From Whitmania pigra (taxonomy: Eukaryota; Annelida; Clitellata; Hirudinida; Haemopidae), in assembly GCA_021613335.1 (NCBI GenBank), contig JAJTWR010000332.1, positions 2,497,501 through 2,561,500 on the forward strand: 64,000 nucleotides of DNA. Direction: 5' to 3'. The notes under the pieces were generated by a model. It did not search any database. It was given only the letters and a program-made list of their open reading frames with translations, and was not told the origin of the DNA. Numbering within the stretch: the stretch's first letter is position 1; every line of letters begins with the position of its first letter. Of this stretch, positions 17,207 to 30,987 are shown in pieces. The position numbers and the translations under genes are program-made.

Positions 17207-18249
17207 CTCACGTTCCCCCTAAGCTACTTTTCCTTCGCAAAAGTATGTGATTAACCAGGTTTTTAACAAAGAATTGCGCCAGATTATTTTTTAACGAAAG
17301 ATCAAAAAACTTTTTATAAAAGTCAAAAATAAATTTTATAAATATAATTGGGATTTTAAAATACACATATATTAGATTTTTTTGTCGATCTGTTTGCATT
17401 AAAAAAAATACAATTACTGAACTTGTTTCTAGTGTGTCACATAAAATAAATTCATTTACATATGATATTTAACCCTATTTAATTGACATCACTTGAAAAT
17501 AACTTAATGTTAATTCTTGCAATTATTTAAAATTTAATAAATAAAATAAACATTAAATATTTATTGCTTATACAAAAACTTTTGGATTTATTACAAACTT
17601 GATAATTTGCTCAAGCATTTAGTTCAACATATCGATCAGCATTGAAATAAACTATTTCTTCTCCGAAAAGGTTTGTACTCAAATCTACAAATTTTATGAA
17701 ACATATATTTAATTTGATAGTTTATAAAAATATTGTTTATGTGCTTCCGCTTTTCGACCAATAGAAATTGACTTTGTACGTATTCTTGCGCTATTTCAAT
17801 GGTAGCACTGTTTGCCTAGTTTACGTTGCCCCCTCTAGTTTATACTGTAAGTAATTTTTATTTGCCCCGATGAATAATTTATTGGCAGCTGATTACCCCG
17901 CTCGATACTCGACATGACCTACGAATATGTTTTTTTATTACGAAGTTCATCAGACTTCGAAATTTTGCTATTGTTAGATGCGGAAAGATGTCACGTTAAT
18001 TAACATTTTGGATTAGGTTTAACTCGTGTCGCCAGTGTTCGCGCTGGCCTCCGATGGTTAAGTTAGATGTTTCTTTCATTATCGCCTTTATGTTTTCCAT
18101 GAGAGGATATCTTTTTGTAGGCATCGATGTCTTTAAAATAAATTATTACATCTTGTGCGATGCTAATATGCTTTTGCCGATGTTTATTTTATAGTTCATT
18201 TTATTGTCTTAGACCGCATGTGTTAGTAATATACGATTTTAAATTACAG
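17207..18249. other. Region upstream of the CHD8-like gene
   Basis: AT-rich and without supportable ORFs. The less AT-rich stretch at about 17880-18070 may hold the promoter and a non-coding first exon, because a polypyrimidine/AG acceptor (AAATTACAG) ends at 18249 just before the coding exon. Confidence 0.4.
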
Positions 18250-18296
18250 TTAAAGAAGAACATCAGGGCTATTGTTATACATTGAATGTTTTGAAG
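18250..18296 (+). other. 5' UTR part of first coding exon of the CHD8-like gene
   Basis: It follows a splice acceptor at 18248-18249 and precedes the ATG at 18297. An upstream 5' UTR intron is inferred. Confidence 0.5.
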
Positions 18297-21200
18297 ATGG
18301 ATGAATCTAATTCTGATAATTTGAAGAATGAAGGAGAATTACAATCCAACATTGTGACTCAGGGCATTTCTACTCAATCAGGCATTACTGCAGTACAAAT
18401 GGGTGGTCAGATCAGATTGGTAAATTTAAATGATATGTCTAATGTCAGAAACTTGATGGGACCTTCTAGAATTCCAGCCAGTACTTCTGGACAACAAACT
18501 CAGCTTTTGAACAATAACCAGACATTTCAATTAGTTGACAATGCCACTAATCAAGTCATACATGTGATGAATAACAGTTCTCAAATGAAATATCCAGCAA
18601 CCTCTCAAATCTTAACGCAGGTCCGAGCTCCACTTGCAGCCAACATTAGTGGAAATGCGATCCAAATGGTTGGGAACGGAGCTCCAGTTTTGAAGCCTGG
18701 ATCCACGCTTCAGCTCGTCAAAGGCCAGAATACGCAGCTTGTCCAGTTCGGTTCTGGCCAGACCATACAAGTGGTGAATGCCATAAATGGTGATCAGATG
18801 CTTTCAACAGGAAATCAAACAATACAACTGTTCAATTCTGGAAATGTCCCTCAGCAGCAGCTTACCCAAATCATGAAAGCTTCTGGCTCAAATCAGTTTG
18901 TTAAGATTCCATACAGAACCAGTAATGCCACCTCTTCGATAGCAAACAATGTACTTCAAATTCCTTCAAATACCGTCACCACTGTTCCCAGCATCAGGTT
19001 GAATGTTTCCGAGAATGCGGGGAACACCCAAAGACCTCAGCTTCTCCAGTTTGCCATAAACCCAAACAATCAGGTAACATTCATTAGACCTGCCAATGCT
19101 GATGGCATTCAACCAAATAACGCTCAGAATCTGAGGCAAGTCAACCCTCAGCAACTTCAGCAAAAGAAATTGCTAGTCCTAGGAAATGCCAATCATCAGG
19201 CTACGTCGCCATCCATCCGTTTCTCTCAGCAGGTCATTGCGAGCCAGCAGCAAACGGGCACTCCGCTTAGGTTCATTACTCGCACTCCGGCTCAGCTGCA
19301 AGCCGGCACTCCGGGCCAAGCACAGCAACAGCTGACATTTTCACTCCTAGCACCCAAACAATCGGTCATCAACACACCAATTAAGGATGTGCAAGACATC
19401 ATGCAGAAGATGAAGGCAGGTGTAACTCCCGTCATGAACTCTCCTCAAACTAGGTTCGTTCTCCAGGCAGGATCTAATTCTGGCATCAAGCAAGCTATAC
19501 AAGTGGTAAGATTAGTTTTTTTTAATTTCAGGAATGATTATTTTGACTAATTTGTTTCTATATTCTTCCTCGTCACAGGTTGGTCCAGGGGGTAGCGTCG
19601 ACTCGCAAGGTTCTGCTGTTTACATTTTGACTAATGCACCATCAGGCACAGCTCTCACTCAGATTGCAACCAGCAATGTTTCAAACAAGAATGCTAATAA
19701 TGTTTTGAAATCTAAAGTTTTAGCCATACAACCAGGGGCTCCCAAGACCACTACTCAGAGCTCCCTCACTCCAGCAAGGGCTGCCCTGAAGTCTAATAGG
19801 ATAATTGAACAGGCAGTTGCTAAAGCTCAAGCAGGTGGCATAGAAATTGAGATGACAGAATCAGATGGAAAAAAGAAATGGAAGAGGAAAGGGGAGTTTG
19901 GTTAGAGATTATATTATGTTTTTGGCTGATATTACACTAACCATTTTGAGGAGGGGTTAAACAAATTATAAGTAATTATATTATATTATATTATATTAGC
20001 CATATTCTGATGAAACTGATTGTTTCTAGAATTAAGCATATTTTTTGTCTGTTTTACAGATGAAACTCCTGAATCGAACAAGAAAAAGAAGAAGGATACC
20101 AAGTCAAAAGTGGGTGGCTCTGCTGAGGACACCTTGGAAGGTGATCTGGATGACAGCAATCTTGATGCTGACAAATCAGTCAACTTCAGATCTCAGAATA
20201 AAAACCTTAAAAAGAAGAAAAAGTGAGTTATATAAGCTGTTGAAAATGAATTGCGTAATTGAATGGATTTGGTAATTAAGGAAAAGGCTGTATTAATCGC
20301 GATGAGATGATTTATATTTGAAATTATGAGAATTAATCTTTTTAAGACTCCCCCCTCCCTCATTCATGAAGAAGAAAAGGAGGAAGAAGGATGGGCAGGA
20401 ATCTGATGCTTCGGACTCAGGCATGATGGACTCTGCAGGGCCGATTTCACCCTATGGTGACGCACAAGATACTCAAGATGGATTGGTGCCAGTAAGTTTT
20501 ATTACTAATTGAACTGACATGACCATAAAAATGGCTGTGAAAATTTTTTATAACAGGATTGTAATTTTTTGCTTTTCAGCAGTCTACTAGGAGGTCATGC
20601 AGAGTTGTTCAAAGGAAGAAGTATGTCGACGAACCAGACTTGGGACTATCAGGAGATGATAGCGGAGATGACTTTGCTTCTAAGAAGAAGAATACCTCTC
20701 GAGTGCCAGCTGCTCCTGAGAGGAATCAAGATTCCCAGGATGGCTCCATTTTGGTTGGTTTGACATTTTATTGTTGTATAACTAATTCAATGTCCAGAAT
20801 GTTTTGACATCATTTACTCATGAATCTCTAGGAGGCACAGGATGATGATTCATCGATGGTGATCGAGAAGATTTTGAGCATGAGGATTGTTCAGAGAGAG
20901 TTTGAGATCCCAGAGGTTGGTTGACATGAGACAGCATTTGCTTTATTCTTATATTCAGATTGCTTGTTTGATGATCAGTATAACATAATATGTTTTTTAA
21001 TATAAAATTTTGATTGTAATAAGTTTTCACCTGCATTTAAAGGACATGGAAATAGACTCAAATGATCCTGATGATGAAAGGATTAGGCTTATTGATGTGG
21101 AAGAGTTTTATGTCAAATACAAGAACTAGTTAGTATTGCTTCTTATTTTGCAGTTGAAAATCTAAAGTCTTTAACAATTTAAACTTCATTTTTAAATATT

Positions 21201-24200
21201 GTTTTGTCCTATTTGTTTACATTACATGAATTCATATCACAATAGCTCCTACCTTCACTGTGCTTGGAAGACTGCAGAGGAGTTGGTACTTGGAGACAAG
21301 AGGGCACCAATGAAGATCAAGAGATTCAAACTCAAGAGAACGCAACAGGTTTATTCCCAGGAGGTGTGATTGTTTAATGCTAGTAACCCATCTAATCCAA
21401 AACCAAAACGATTTTTATTTATCCAATATATAGGAGGATGAGGATTACTTGTTCAACCCCGACTACACAGAAGTTGACAGGATACTCGACATGGCCACGA
21501 CTACAGAGGAGAAGGAGGGAGAAGTGGTTACGTTAACACATTACCTGGTTGTTTGGAAGTCCTTGCCTTACGAAGAGGCCAGCTGGGAACTCGAACAGGA
21601 TGTTGTCGACTTGCCGAAAATCAACGCATTCCTGGCCAGAAGGGAGAAGCCATCTGATGAGGCTCTCAAGGTGAGGCATCAGATGTAATTGAAATAGTTT
21701 AAGATATAGACATCATAATGTGGGATTATTGTTAAGAGGCAATCACGATGTCATTGCTTCTAAAAATAATTAATGATGTCTTGCTTTAGCTCAAGCCGAG
21801 ACCTACGAACAAGGAGTGGAATGATCTGAAAAAAAGCAAAATATACAAGAATGAGAACTCGCTCAGAGAGTATCAATTGGAGGGACTCAACTGGCTGACT
21901 TTCTGTTACTATAACAAGTATGTTTTACTTATTTTATTATATGGTAACTTGTGGTGTTGTTGTTCAAGTGGTATTTTTAAGATTTAGATATTGAAATTAT
22001 TTTTTTCTAGACAAAACTGCGTTCTAGCAGATGAAATGGGCCTTGGAAAAACTATTCAGAGCATAACCTTCATACAAGAGGTTTTTGATTATGGTATTAG
22101 AGGACCTTTCTTGGTTGTAGTACCTCTTTCTACCATTGGAAACTGGCAAAGGGAATTCGAAACCTGGACGTCACTGAATGTTGTTGTCTTCCATGGTTCC
22201 CAGGCTAGCAAGAATATGATACAGCAGTATGAGATGTACTACACTGATGCAAATGTTGGTCAATTTTTAGTTTTTAATTAAATTTAATTTAAATGAATGT
22301 GAGGAATATCTAAAATGCTTTCTTGATGCTAACAGGGTGCAAAGGTTGAGGATGCCTATAAGTTTAATGTTCTCATTACAACATTCGAGTGCATCCTATC
22401 GGACTATGAAGTGCTCCACCCAATAGAATGGAGGGTGGCCATTTTTGATGAGGCACACAGGCTCAAGAATAGGAACTGCAAATTATTACAGGCTCTCCAG
22501 TGCTATGAATTTGTAAGTTATCCTCAGACTTTTTCTTGTATATTATATTGTTATCATATTTTTCAATATTATTTTTAAAATGCATCTTTTAGGAGCATAA
22601 GGTGCTGTTGACAGGAACGCCTCTTCAAAACAATGTTGATGAGCTGTTCAGCCTCCTCAATTTCCTTGAGCCGAAGCAGTTTTCATCTCTTGACGTTTTT
22701 ATGTCTGAGTTTGGAAGGCTCGAAACAGAATCCGAAGTGAACAAACTCAAGGCTGTTAGTTTCGTTCACTTGTTTTATTTACATATAAATTGGTTCTTTC
22801 TTGTGTTATTACATGTTTTAAAAATAATTTTAAAATTTATATTCTTTACAAAGAATTGAAATTTATATTCTTTACAAAGAATTGAAATTTATATTCTTTA
22901 CAAAGAATTGAAATTTATATTCTTTACAAAGAATTGAAATTTATATTCTTTACAAAGAATTGAAATTTTTGGTGTTTCGCACAATAAATGATATATTTGC
23001 ATTATACCTTAAATGTAGCTTCTCAAACCAATGATGCTGAGGAGATTAAAGGAAGATGTGGAGAAGAACTTGGCTCCAAAAGAGGAGACAATAGTTGAAG
23101 TGGAGTTGACCAACATTCAGAAGAAGTACTACCGAGCCATACTCGAAAGAAATTTTGTGTTCCTTGCCAAGGGAGCCCACTCACTGCCTAACCTAATGAA
23201 CACCATGATGGAGCTCAGAAAATGTTGCAATCATCCTTACCTAATCACAAGTGCGGAGGAAAAGATTTTGCAAGATTGGAAAATTGAAAAGAACAACTAC
23301 GAGCACCTATTTCAGACACTTGTCACATCTTCAGGAAAATTGGTATTAGTTGACAAGCTCCTGCCAAAACTCAAGGCAAATGGTCACAAAGTCCTCATAT
23401 TCTCCCAAATGATAAGGGTGTTGGATATTTTGGAAGATTACTTGGCTCATAAGAAATACCCATACGAAAGGATTGATGGAAGGATCAGAGGAAACTTAAG
23501 ACAGGAAGCCATAGATAGGTTCAGCAAGCCTGACTCAGATAGATTTGTCTTCTTATTGTGCACGAGGGCAGGAGGACTTGGCATCAACCTGACAGCTGCA
23601 GACACAGTCATCATCTTCGACTCTGATTGGAATCCTCAGAACGATTTACAGGCTCAAGCTAGGTGTCACAGGATTGGTCAGAAAAAATCTGTTAAGGTTT
23701 ACAGGCTCATTACAAGGAACACATATGAGAGAGAGATGTTTGATAGGGCATCTCTTAAGCTGGGTCTTGATAAGGCTGTTTTACAGTCGATGGGAACAAA
23801 AGAAATGAATGTTGTGAGATTATTTATTGTTTTGAGGAAATCATTAATTTCTGTTTAACAGTTTGTTTTTCTGTAATAGCAAAACCAAATGTCAAAGAGA
23901 GAAATTGAAGACCTGCTCAAGAAGGGAGCCTATGGAGCACTAATGGATGATGACAATGCTGGAGAAAAGTTCTGTGAAGAGGACATTGATCAAATCTTAC
24001 AGAGAAGGACACAGGTTGTACAGATAGAGGCAGGAGTAAAGGGTTCCACTTTTGCCAAAGCTAGCTTCAACATGTCTGCCAATAGAACAGATATCGACAT
24101 AGATGATCCCAACTTCTGGCAGAAATGGGCTAAGAAGGCTGATGCTGATGCTGAGAAGATCAGAGGAAAGGTGTGTACGAATGATGATTTAGGAGATGAT

Positions 24201-27089
24201 GAGGTCTGTCGGCATTTGAATTTACAAACCACCATTGTTTCTTAACTTTATTTGTCACTTTGAACTTATTTTCAGAGCAACTTGATCGTCGAGGTCCCAA
24301 GACAACGCAAAACGACGAGCAGGTACGGAAAGCACGACAACATAGTCGACATGTCCGATTTTGAAAGCAGCAACTCAGACTCTGACTACAACGACTTTGA
24401 AGATGAAATTGAAGGGAAGAGAGGTAGAAAGAGAAAGAGGGGAAGCAGGTGGGGTAGGGATGACAGAGACGGAAGGTATTACACTCGATCGGATTGCTTC
24501 AAAGTAGAAAAGACTCTTCTGGTTTATGGGTATGAAATTTTAAATGCAATCCTCCTAGCTTGATATCTTGTTTTTGCTTGTATGATTTTTTGAAGTATTT
24601 TTTATGGATTTTGACTTATTGAACTGTGATTGCCAGATGGGGAAGATGGAAAGATATGCTCGATCATGCTCGCTTTAAACATCCACTAGAAATTGAAGAT
24701 GTCATCACCATTGCCAGAGCAATGGTAAGTTGTATATAAATATATATATGATTTATGTTAGCCTTAGTCTTGAACGATGACTCCATTTATGCTCTTAAAT
24801 GCAGTTAATGTTCAGTCTACAACATTACGATGGAGACGAGAAAATAAAAAAGTTCATCTTCGATTTGATCTCGCCTGAAGATGGCACAGAGAAGGATTAC
24901 AAAAACCATTCTGGCCTTTCTGCACCTGTTCCACGAGGTCGTAAAGGCAAAAAGTTAAAGAAGGATGGCTTGAAGAAGTCACAATTTGAAGATGATCTCT
25001 GCAAACTGGACATTGATGTCGATGGAATATTAAGTGACGAAGGATACAGGAAGCATCTCATGAGGCAATCAAACAAGTCTGTACATTGGTTCTTGTGATT
25101 TAAAATTGATATGTTAATATTCAATGTATTTCCATAGTGGCATAAGAATAAATAGCAGGAATGCATACATTGTTTATATGGGAGGTGGTCTATTGCCATG
25201 CAAGCTGTGTTGCAAATATGACATTTATTGATTGTTACTGATTCACCAAGAAAAGCAACCAACTGTGCTAACAATTTTTATTCATTAAATTCTTCAGGGT
25301 TCTTCTGAGGGTTCGTCTCCTGTGCTATTTAAAAACAGAAGTTATTGGAAAGTGTGCCGAACAATTGCTGGAAGGGGCCCACGTCAGGTCAGATTAAAGT
25401 TTACAATTGGAAATAGAATTAGATAACTCTTTACTTTATACTTTATGGGATGATTAATCATTAAAACTACTAATAAAATTATTCTGACAGTGAAATAAGT
25501 TTGCCAATCAACAATGCCGATATGGATCTGCCTATTTTCTGGTGGGATGAAGAAGCAGACAAGAGCCTGCTGGTTGGAGTCTTCAAGCACGGTTATGAAA
25601 AATATAATCTCATGAGAAATGACCCGTGCCTCTGCTTCCTGAGTAGGTGCGGACCTCCGGACGAGAGAGCAGTGCTAGCCGAACAGAATTCAGAAGCAGA
25701 AGAATTACGGTTAGTCAGATTTTTTATCAATGATGACCTACATTTGTGGGAAATTTCACTTGCAATGATGAACTAAATAGTTAATTCCTAAAATCTCTGT
25801 CAATGTCAGAGAAGAGGAAGAGGAAGATGAGCAGAAACCCAAAAAGAGAGGAAGGAAAAGGAAGAAGTTCAAAAAGTTTAAATGTAACAACGATGATGAT
25901 GATGATTTTGTCGGCTATGAAATGAGAGGTGACAGAGGGGCCATGGGATCAGATAGTGGAAGCATGCTGGAGCCAGGAAAGCTTCGTTTTCCACTTGCAT
26001 CCGACCTGAATACCAGGTTGAGGAGGCTCATTACAAGTCTCCAGAGATGCCACAAGCAGGGTATGCTGAAGCTCGAACAAGTGGCTAAGGTATGCAAGAA
26101 GAAACGATTTTCCTAATTTGTTATATTGACTTTGGGATTAAAAGAATTATTAATCAAGACTAAGATTAAATATTTTGTTAAATAAAAATTCTTTTTATAT
26201 TACATTATATTATTATATTATAAATTATTCATTTAATCTTACATCATTCAATTCATATGGCAATAGTGCTGACAAATGCATTTTGTGATTTTAAGAAACT
26301 CCACAAGAGAGAGCAAATGAAAGATTACAAGGAAGGTGAATCTCAGTATGTTAGTCCGTCAAACTTGAAGTCCATGAGGCTTGAGAGTGTTGGCGACAAC
26401 CCACTCAGATTGGCTGAGCAGCTGTAAGCACAAATATTCCTTCCCTGGCATTCAAAACGATAAATGTTTTTGTGAGAAACTGTTTTGAAAATGCTTTTTA
26501 ACATTGCTAGGAATTGGACTCGGAGGGAAGAAACAGAATTCTACAGGGTTGTTTCAACCTATGGAGTTGAAAGAGAGGTAAATGGAAACTATGTCTGGGA
26601 CACCTTCAGGAAACTGGCAAAGTTGGATAAGAAAAACGACGATACCTTGACAGAGTATTTTAAGGCTTTTTACCACATGTGCATGAAGGTCTGTCGCAAA
26701 TTCCAAACTGAGGATGAAGGTCAGAAAATGTTATTTGTCATGTTAATGCATTCAAATTGTCATTGTTTACACTGCATTATTTAGAAAATGGGCATTTGAA
26801 TCTTCAAACATTCTTCGACTTTGCAGCTCGTCCACCGAACGGGATGTACGTCATGTCCATAACGGAGGAGAGAGCCACTCGTTGCATAACAAGGATCAAT
26901 CTTCTGAACAAGATCAGAGAAATCATTCTCTTCCATCCACGACTCGATGACAGGCTGACACTTTGCATGCCTGCCCCGTACCTGCCATCGTGGTGGATTT
27001 GCGGTCAACACGATAAGGATCTTCTGGTTGGGGCTGCCAAGTATGTTATCATTGTCTGATGAATGTTTAAAAATTAATTCTTGTTATTA

Positions 27090-27132
<43 letters not shown>

Positions 27133-30100
27133 GTTGATTGTGTCTTCCAGACATGGCCTGTCCAGGACAGACTATCATATTCAGTTTGATCCGAACCTTT
27201 CCATTTATAAATATGCCAAGCAGAGCCTCGAGGAAGCAGGTAATGCAGTCAAGGATGAAGCCAATCCAGGTGGGTGACTAGAATAATTAATTATTGAGAT
27301 CTGGACTGACCAGCGCTTGAACGGTAGCAAAACTTCTAATCAAGCCAAGTCTTGATCAGTGAAGGATTATAAACTCTTATTACGATATATTATGTATATT
27401 ATTATGAACACGTTTGAAAATTTATTATAGAGTCAATTCCAAACTCTCCAAATGAGTTCAATGACAGCGTGCTGAAGATGGAAGTGAAGGATGAATTGAA
27501 AGAAGAGGAGATGGAAAATGAAGATTTAAGGATGGAGAGCCAGGATGGAGATGAGGATAAGAAGGATTTTATGGAAACAATCGATGGAAAGAATCTATCT
27601 GTGGAGAGTGTCAAGGAGGAGATGGAAGTTGATAATAAGGATGCTGCTGCCGGTCTCCAGGTTGGTTCAAAAGTTGTTGATTTGCATATTAAATAATTTT
27701 TTAACAATTGATTAATTATTTTTAAATCATGTGAATCACATACATTTGCTTGCTGTTTTAAGTCGACTGTTACGGAAGAAGAATCTATAAATGGAACAAG
27801 CAGACTTCTCAATTCCTGGCCTAAGGTTTGTTGAAACTTTAACTGGTGCATAATATTCTGGTTAATAATGGGGAGTTTTGTTACAATCTAAATTAATGAA
27901 AGTTGGTCTTTAATCAATCCGTATATTGCAGGATCGACTTATCTTTCATCGTTTGGAAAACATCTGCTATTGTGTTGAGATGGGCAAATGGAGAATGGGC
28001 CACAGACACCACAATTCCTACCTCTCTGGCATCGATCTCCTTGATCCATCACAACATGACTACACCTTCATTCAGAACAATGCTGAGCAGGTGAGATTTT
28101 ATTCTAAGTAGTCTAATATATTCTATTTTGATAGTGAACATGCATTATATTCATTGATATTCATGATGACATGGTTATATTTCAGATGGACAGCCTGAGG
28201 TTCCGACTCCAGAAGAAGAGGCACAGGAGGACAAAAGCAGAGATGGAGGCTGAGAAAAGTAAGAAATTTGAAGAAGAATAGCATGAATCTCAAAGAATTT
28301 CATGCTCTTCAACCATTTTGGATCCTGTTAATAAGTTCTAATAAAATGTATTGTTTGACAATTTTATACATGATTTTATGGTGCCTCTCCACTTGTATCT
28401 TATTTTGTCCTCATTTTTGAGGGGTTTGCTTTTGATTTGAACTTCAAATTTGGAAGTATTATTTTTTGAACGGGATATGAGGAATATGATCATTTCATCT
28501 TTAAGTTATTAGTATTAAAATTTAGGTAATTAATTTGTAAATCGTCAACTGTCATAGCTACTTGGTTTTAGCCTATCTTAGAAATATTTTCAAATTTATT
28601 TTTGTCCACTGGCAATTAGTGCATGTACTTATCATGTGATGTTCTTTGTTAAAATTAAATTGAATGAAATGTAAATGATGTTGCAGTCGAGCTGAGGTGC
28701 AACATCACTCATCGCTTGAGCTTTTTCCTCTTTTGATTGCCTCACTTGGTTCTAACTGATAACTGATAACTGATTGAATATAATAATGGACAGGTTCATG
28801 AATATGTAAATGAATTTATACTTGTTGACCTTTTAGTGAGGAGTGGAGGCTACCATGTCAGTGACAATGAATTGGGAGGAATCAGTTCTGAGATGGACCT
28901 GGTAAGACTATCTGTTGGCTCTTTTATTATTTTAATCGATCAAACGAATTACTTTGTTTTCTGAGAATTCCAACAAATGTTAGCAAAATTACAAGTGAAT
29001 TTGGTAGTGATGGGCAGTATTATTTATTTCTGGTTTTGGTACATAATTTCAATGATAATCAAGTATAATCAAGTTACTGGTAATCTTGTGATAAGATAAA
29101 AATGAAGAAGCAGAAGATTGCAAACAACATTGATTGCCACGTCCCCGTTTACAACACCATCGATGGCACTCGGCTGGAGGGCGAAGATGCTCCAACTGTT
29201 CAGGAACTGGACTGGCTCGATGCCCATCCTGATTATGCTGTTGAGGTTGACTCATTGCTTCTTTTTTACCTTGATAAATTTTGGTGTTTATTTCTCAAAT
29301 TTTGTTTGGACACATGCAATTTGTACTGTGTATGTGGTAAATAATGTAAATATAATTTGACCTATTTTTGTTCTTTACTAAATGCTTTATCATAAAGGAA
29401 TGTAGTTACTTTGATACATTGGTTCTCTAACTATTGCTCAAATGCCTGTTCGCACATAGACTATTGCGCACACTGACAATTGTAAATGTTTTTGAATTCA
29501 TTCGAAATATGACTTCCTAAATTTAAGAGTTCAACTTCCCGTAAAATAATTAAAAATGATAAAATGTAAATCCTCGGATTTACAATTTCTAAACAAAATT
29601 GATATTCTACAAAATATTAGATTTTATGATAACTTTAATTCAAATTTTCAAAAGGGAATTTGTAAATAAATATTTTGCGTTAAAAATAACATGTATAAAT
29701 TTCTTATACATGATTTAGGATTGATTCATCGTCTAAAATTTGTCGGGGCAGGGGAAATTTTTAATTAAAATAGACTTAATTGTTTTTTGTCTATTTTTTG
29801 TTCAATTGTGCATGTAGGAAGTGATTGTTAACAAATTCAAAAACATTTCAACTAAACTAGTCAAAAATTTGAGTGAGCGAATGTTGTTTGCGAAATACTC
29901 TATGTGCCCAATAGTCTATGTGCTACAGTCTATGTAGGCAGTAGTCTGTGTGCAACTTGAGCATCAGCCATGTAAGCTATCTCCATTTGAGCAACAGTCT
30001 ATTCATGGATGCATTATATTTAGATGTCTATACTAATAAATATCCGTATCCACTCACTTAATATTTGTTCCTAATTGTGAATCACATTCATAATTCAGAG

Positions 30101-30987
30101 GCAAAGGGTTCGTAAGTTCCGCCTGGATCCTTCTCGACTGACGATAAACGAGTGCACAGGAGAGGAAAATGTGACAGTAATCAACAGGAGCACTGGCAAG
30201 AAATTATCTGGCCTCAAAGCTCCAATGCTCATGGACATTGCAGAGTGGCTCATCAAGAATCCAAGCTTTGATGTGGACCCCAAGTGGGGACCCATAATCC
30301 AAAAGCTGGTTTGTTGTTAAATTAAATGCTTCACTTAAGTCCGTTATATTAATTTATGTAATTCTTGACTTATTTGTAATCATTAATGCAATATCTAGAA
30401 AAGATTCTTTGACTAAATTGAGTTATGCTTGCATAGTAAGTTATGAAGAATTGCTCTTGCAGCACAATTTCCCTGAAGAACTTCTGAACCGGATATATGA
30501 TCCACCGAAGCACCAAACGACCTCTTTCAATAGCATTCACTTAAGTCCGGGCTTTGTCCTGTCAAACCACTTTACAGAGCCGGGCCATCATGCTGTGTCC
30601 TCGGCTACTGCCCTGCCCAGAATCATTCACCATCCCAAAAACCTCATTGCTGCCAAAGTAATCTCTCCACATCCTCCATCAGCCAGTGCCACAGCCAGCA
30701 ATTCGGCCATTCAGAGCATTCAGAACTTTGGCGAAAACTTCTTTACTCAAGGTCAGCAGTTTGGACTTACACTGGTCAAGCAGAAGGTGGAAATGGAACC
30801 AGGAGCCCAAGTAAACCTGAATGAACCTGAGGAGATTGGAGAAGAAGTGATAGAAGAAGAGGTTGACTATGATGGTGACGAGGATGGTATGAGGTGTGAT
30901 GACGATGATGAGGATGATGATGACGACGATGAAGATGAGGAGGATGCCTCAACTGCTCCTGATGAAGAGGAAGAAGTGGTTGAATGA
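18297..30987 (+). CDS. CHD8: CHD8-like chromodomain helicase (CHD subfamily III, kismet/CHD6-9 group)
   Basis: Thirty-three coding exons close in phase and give about 2549 aa (human CHD8 is about 2580): 18297-19505, 19579-19900, 20060-20222, 20347-20491, 20580-20753, 20832-20915, 21043-21128, 21246-21363, 21434-21670, 21790-21917, 22011-22254, 22336-22512, 22593-22754, 23019-23810, 23880-24170, 24276-24529, 24637-24724, 24805-25076, 25298-25387, 25491-25709, 25810-26089, 26296-26423, 26511-26719, 26827-27040, 27151-27239, 27431-27660, 27763-27825, 27932-28090, 28186-28258, 28837-28901, 29096-29245, 30099-30308, 30463-30987. Domain order: Gln-rich N-terminus (1-430), Lys-rich linker, tandem chromodomains (about 672-840; [30 protein letters not shown]), Snf2 ATPase ([18 protein letters not shown]), helicase C ([23 protein letters not shown]), SANT/SLIDE-like part, two BRK domains (about 2265-2385), acidic tail. 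CHD8 is favoured over CHD7 by the [13 protein letters not shown] and [12 protein letters not shown] segments. It remodels nucleosomes at promoters. The exon 8 donor is ambiguous (21349 or 21363). Confidence 0.93.
22835..22964. repeat. Five tandem copies of a 26 bp unit in a CHD8-like intron
   Basis: Five essentially identical 26 bp units start at 22835, 22861, 22887, 22913 and 22939. Each contains the inverted repeat ATTCTTTACAAAGAAT. They lie in the intron 22755-23018 between two Snf2 exons. Confidence 0.95.
27086..27133. repeat. ATT microsatellite in a CHD8-like intron
   Basis: Run of TTA/ATT units between exons 27040 and 27151, ending close to the splice acceptor region. Confidence 0.9.
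28259..28345 (+). other. Candidate alternative 3' end of the CHD8-like gene
   Basis: If the donor at 28259 is not used, exon 28186 reads on in frame for seven codons (SKKFEEE) to a TAG at 28279-28281. An AATAAA hexamer at 28340-28345 follows 59 bp later. This is the layout of an intronic polyadenylation isoform that would lack exons 30-33, including both BRK domains and the acidic tail. It is inferred from sequence only. Confidence 0.45.
29443..29985. mobile_element. Intronic repeat element with inverted ATAGTCTATGTGC motifs
   Basis: At 29452-29475 the sequence GCACATAGACTATTGCGCAC appears. Its reverse-complement core, CAATAGTCTATGTGC, recurs from 29908 and is followed by diverged copies (ACAGTCTATGTAGG, GTAGTCTGTGTGC) to about 29955 and once more near 29995. 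The inverted single motif on one side and tandem motifs on the other bracket about 0.5 kb of non-coding DNA in the intron 29246-30098. It looks like a small non-autonomous element; ends and target duplication are not resolved. Confidence 0.45.

Noticed and set aside
18282..18296. Upstream extension of the CHD8-like start to 18282
   Set aside because: The codon at 18282 is TTG, not ATG; the first in-frame ATG is at 18297.
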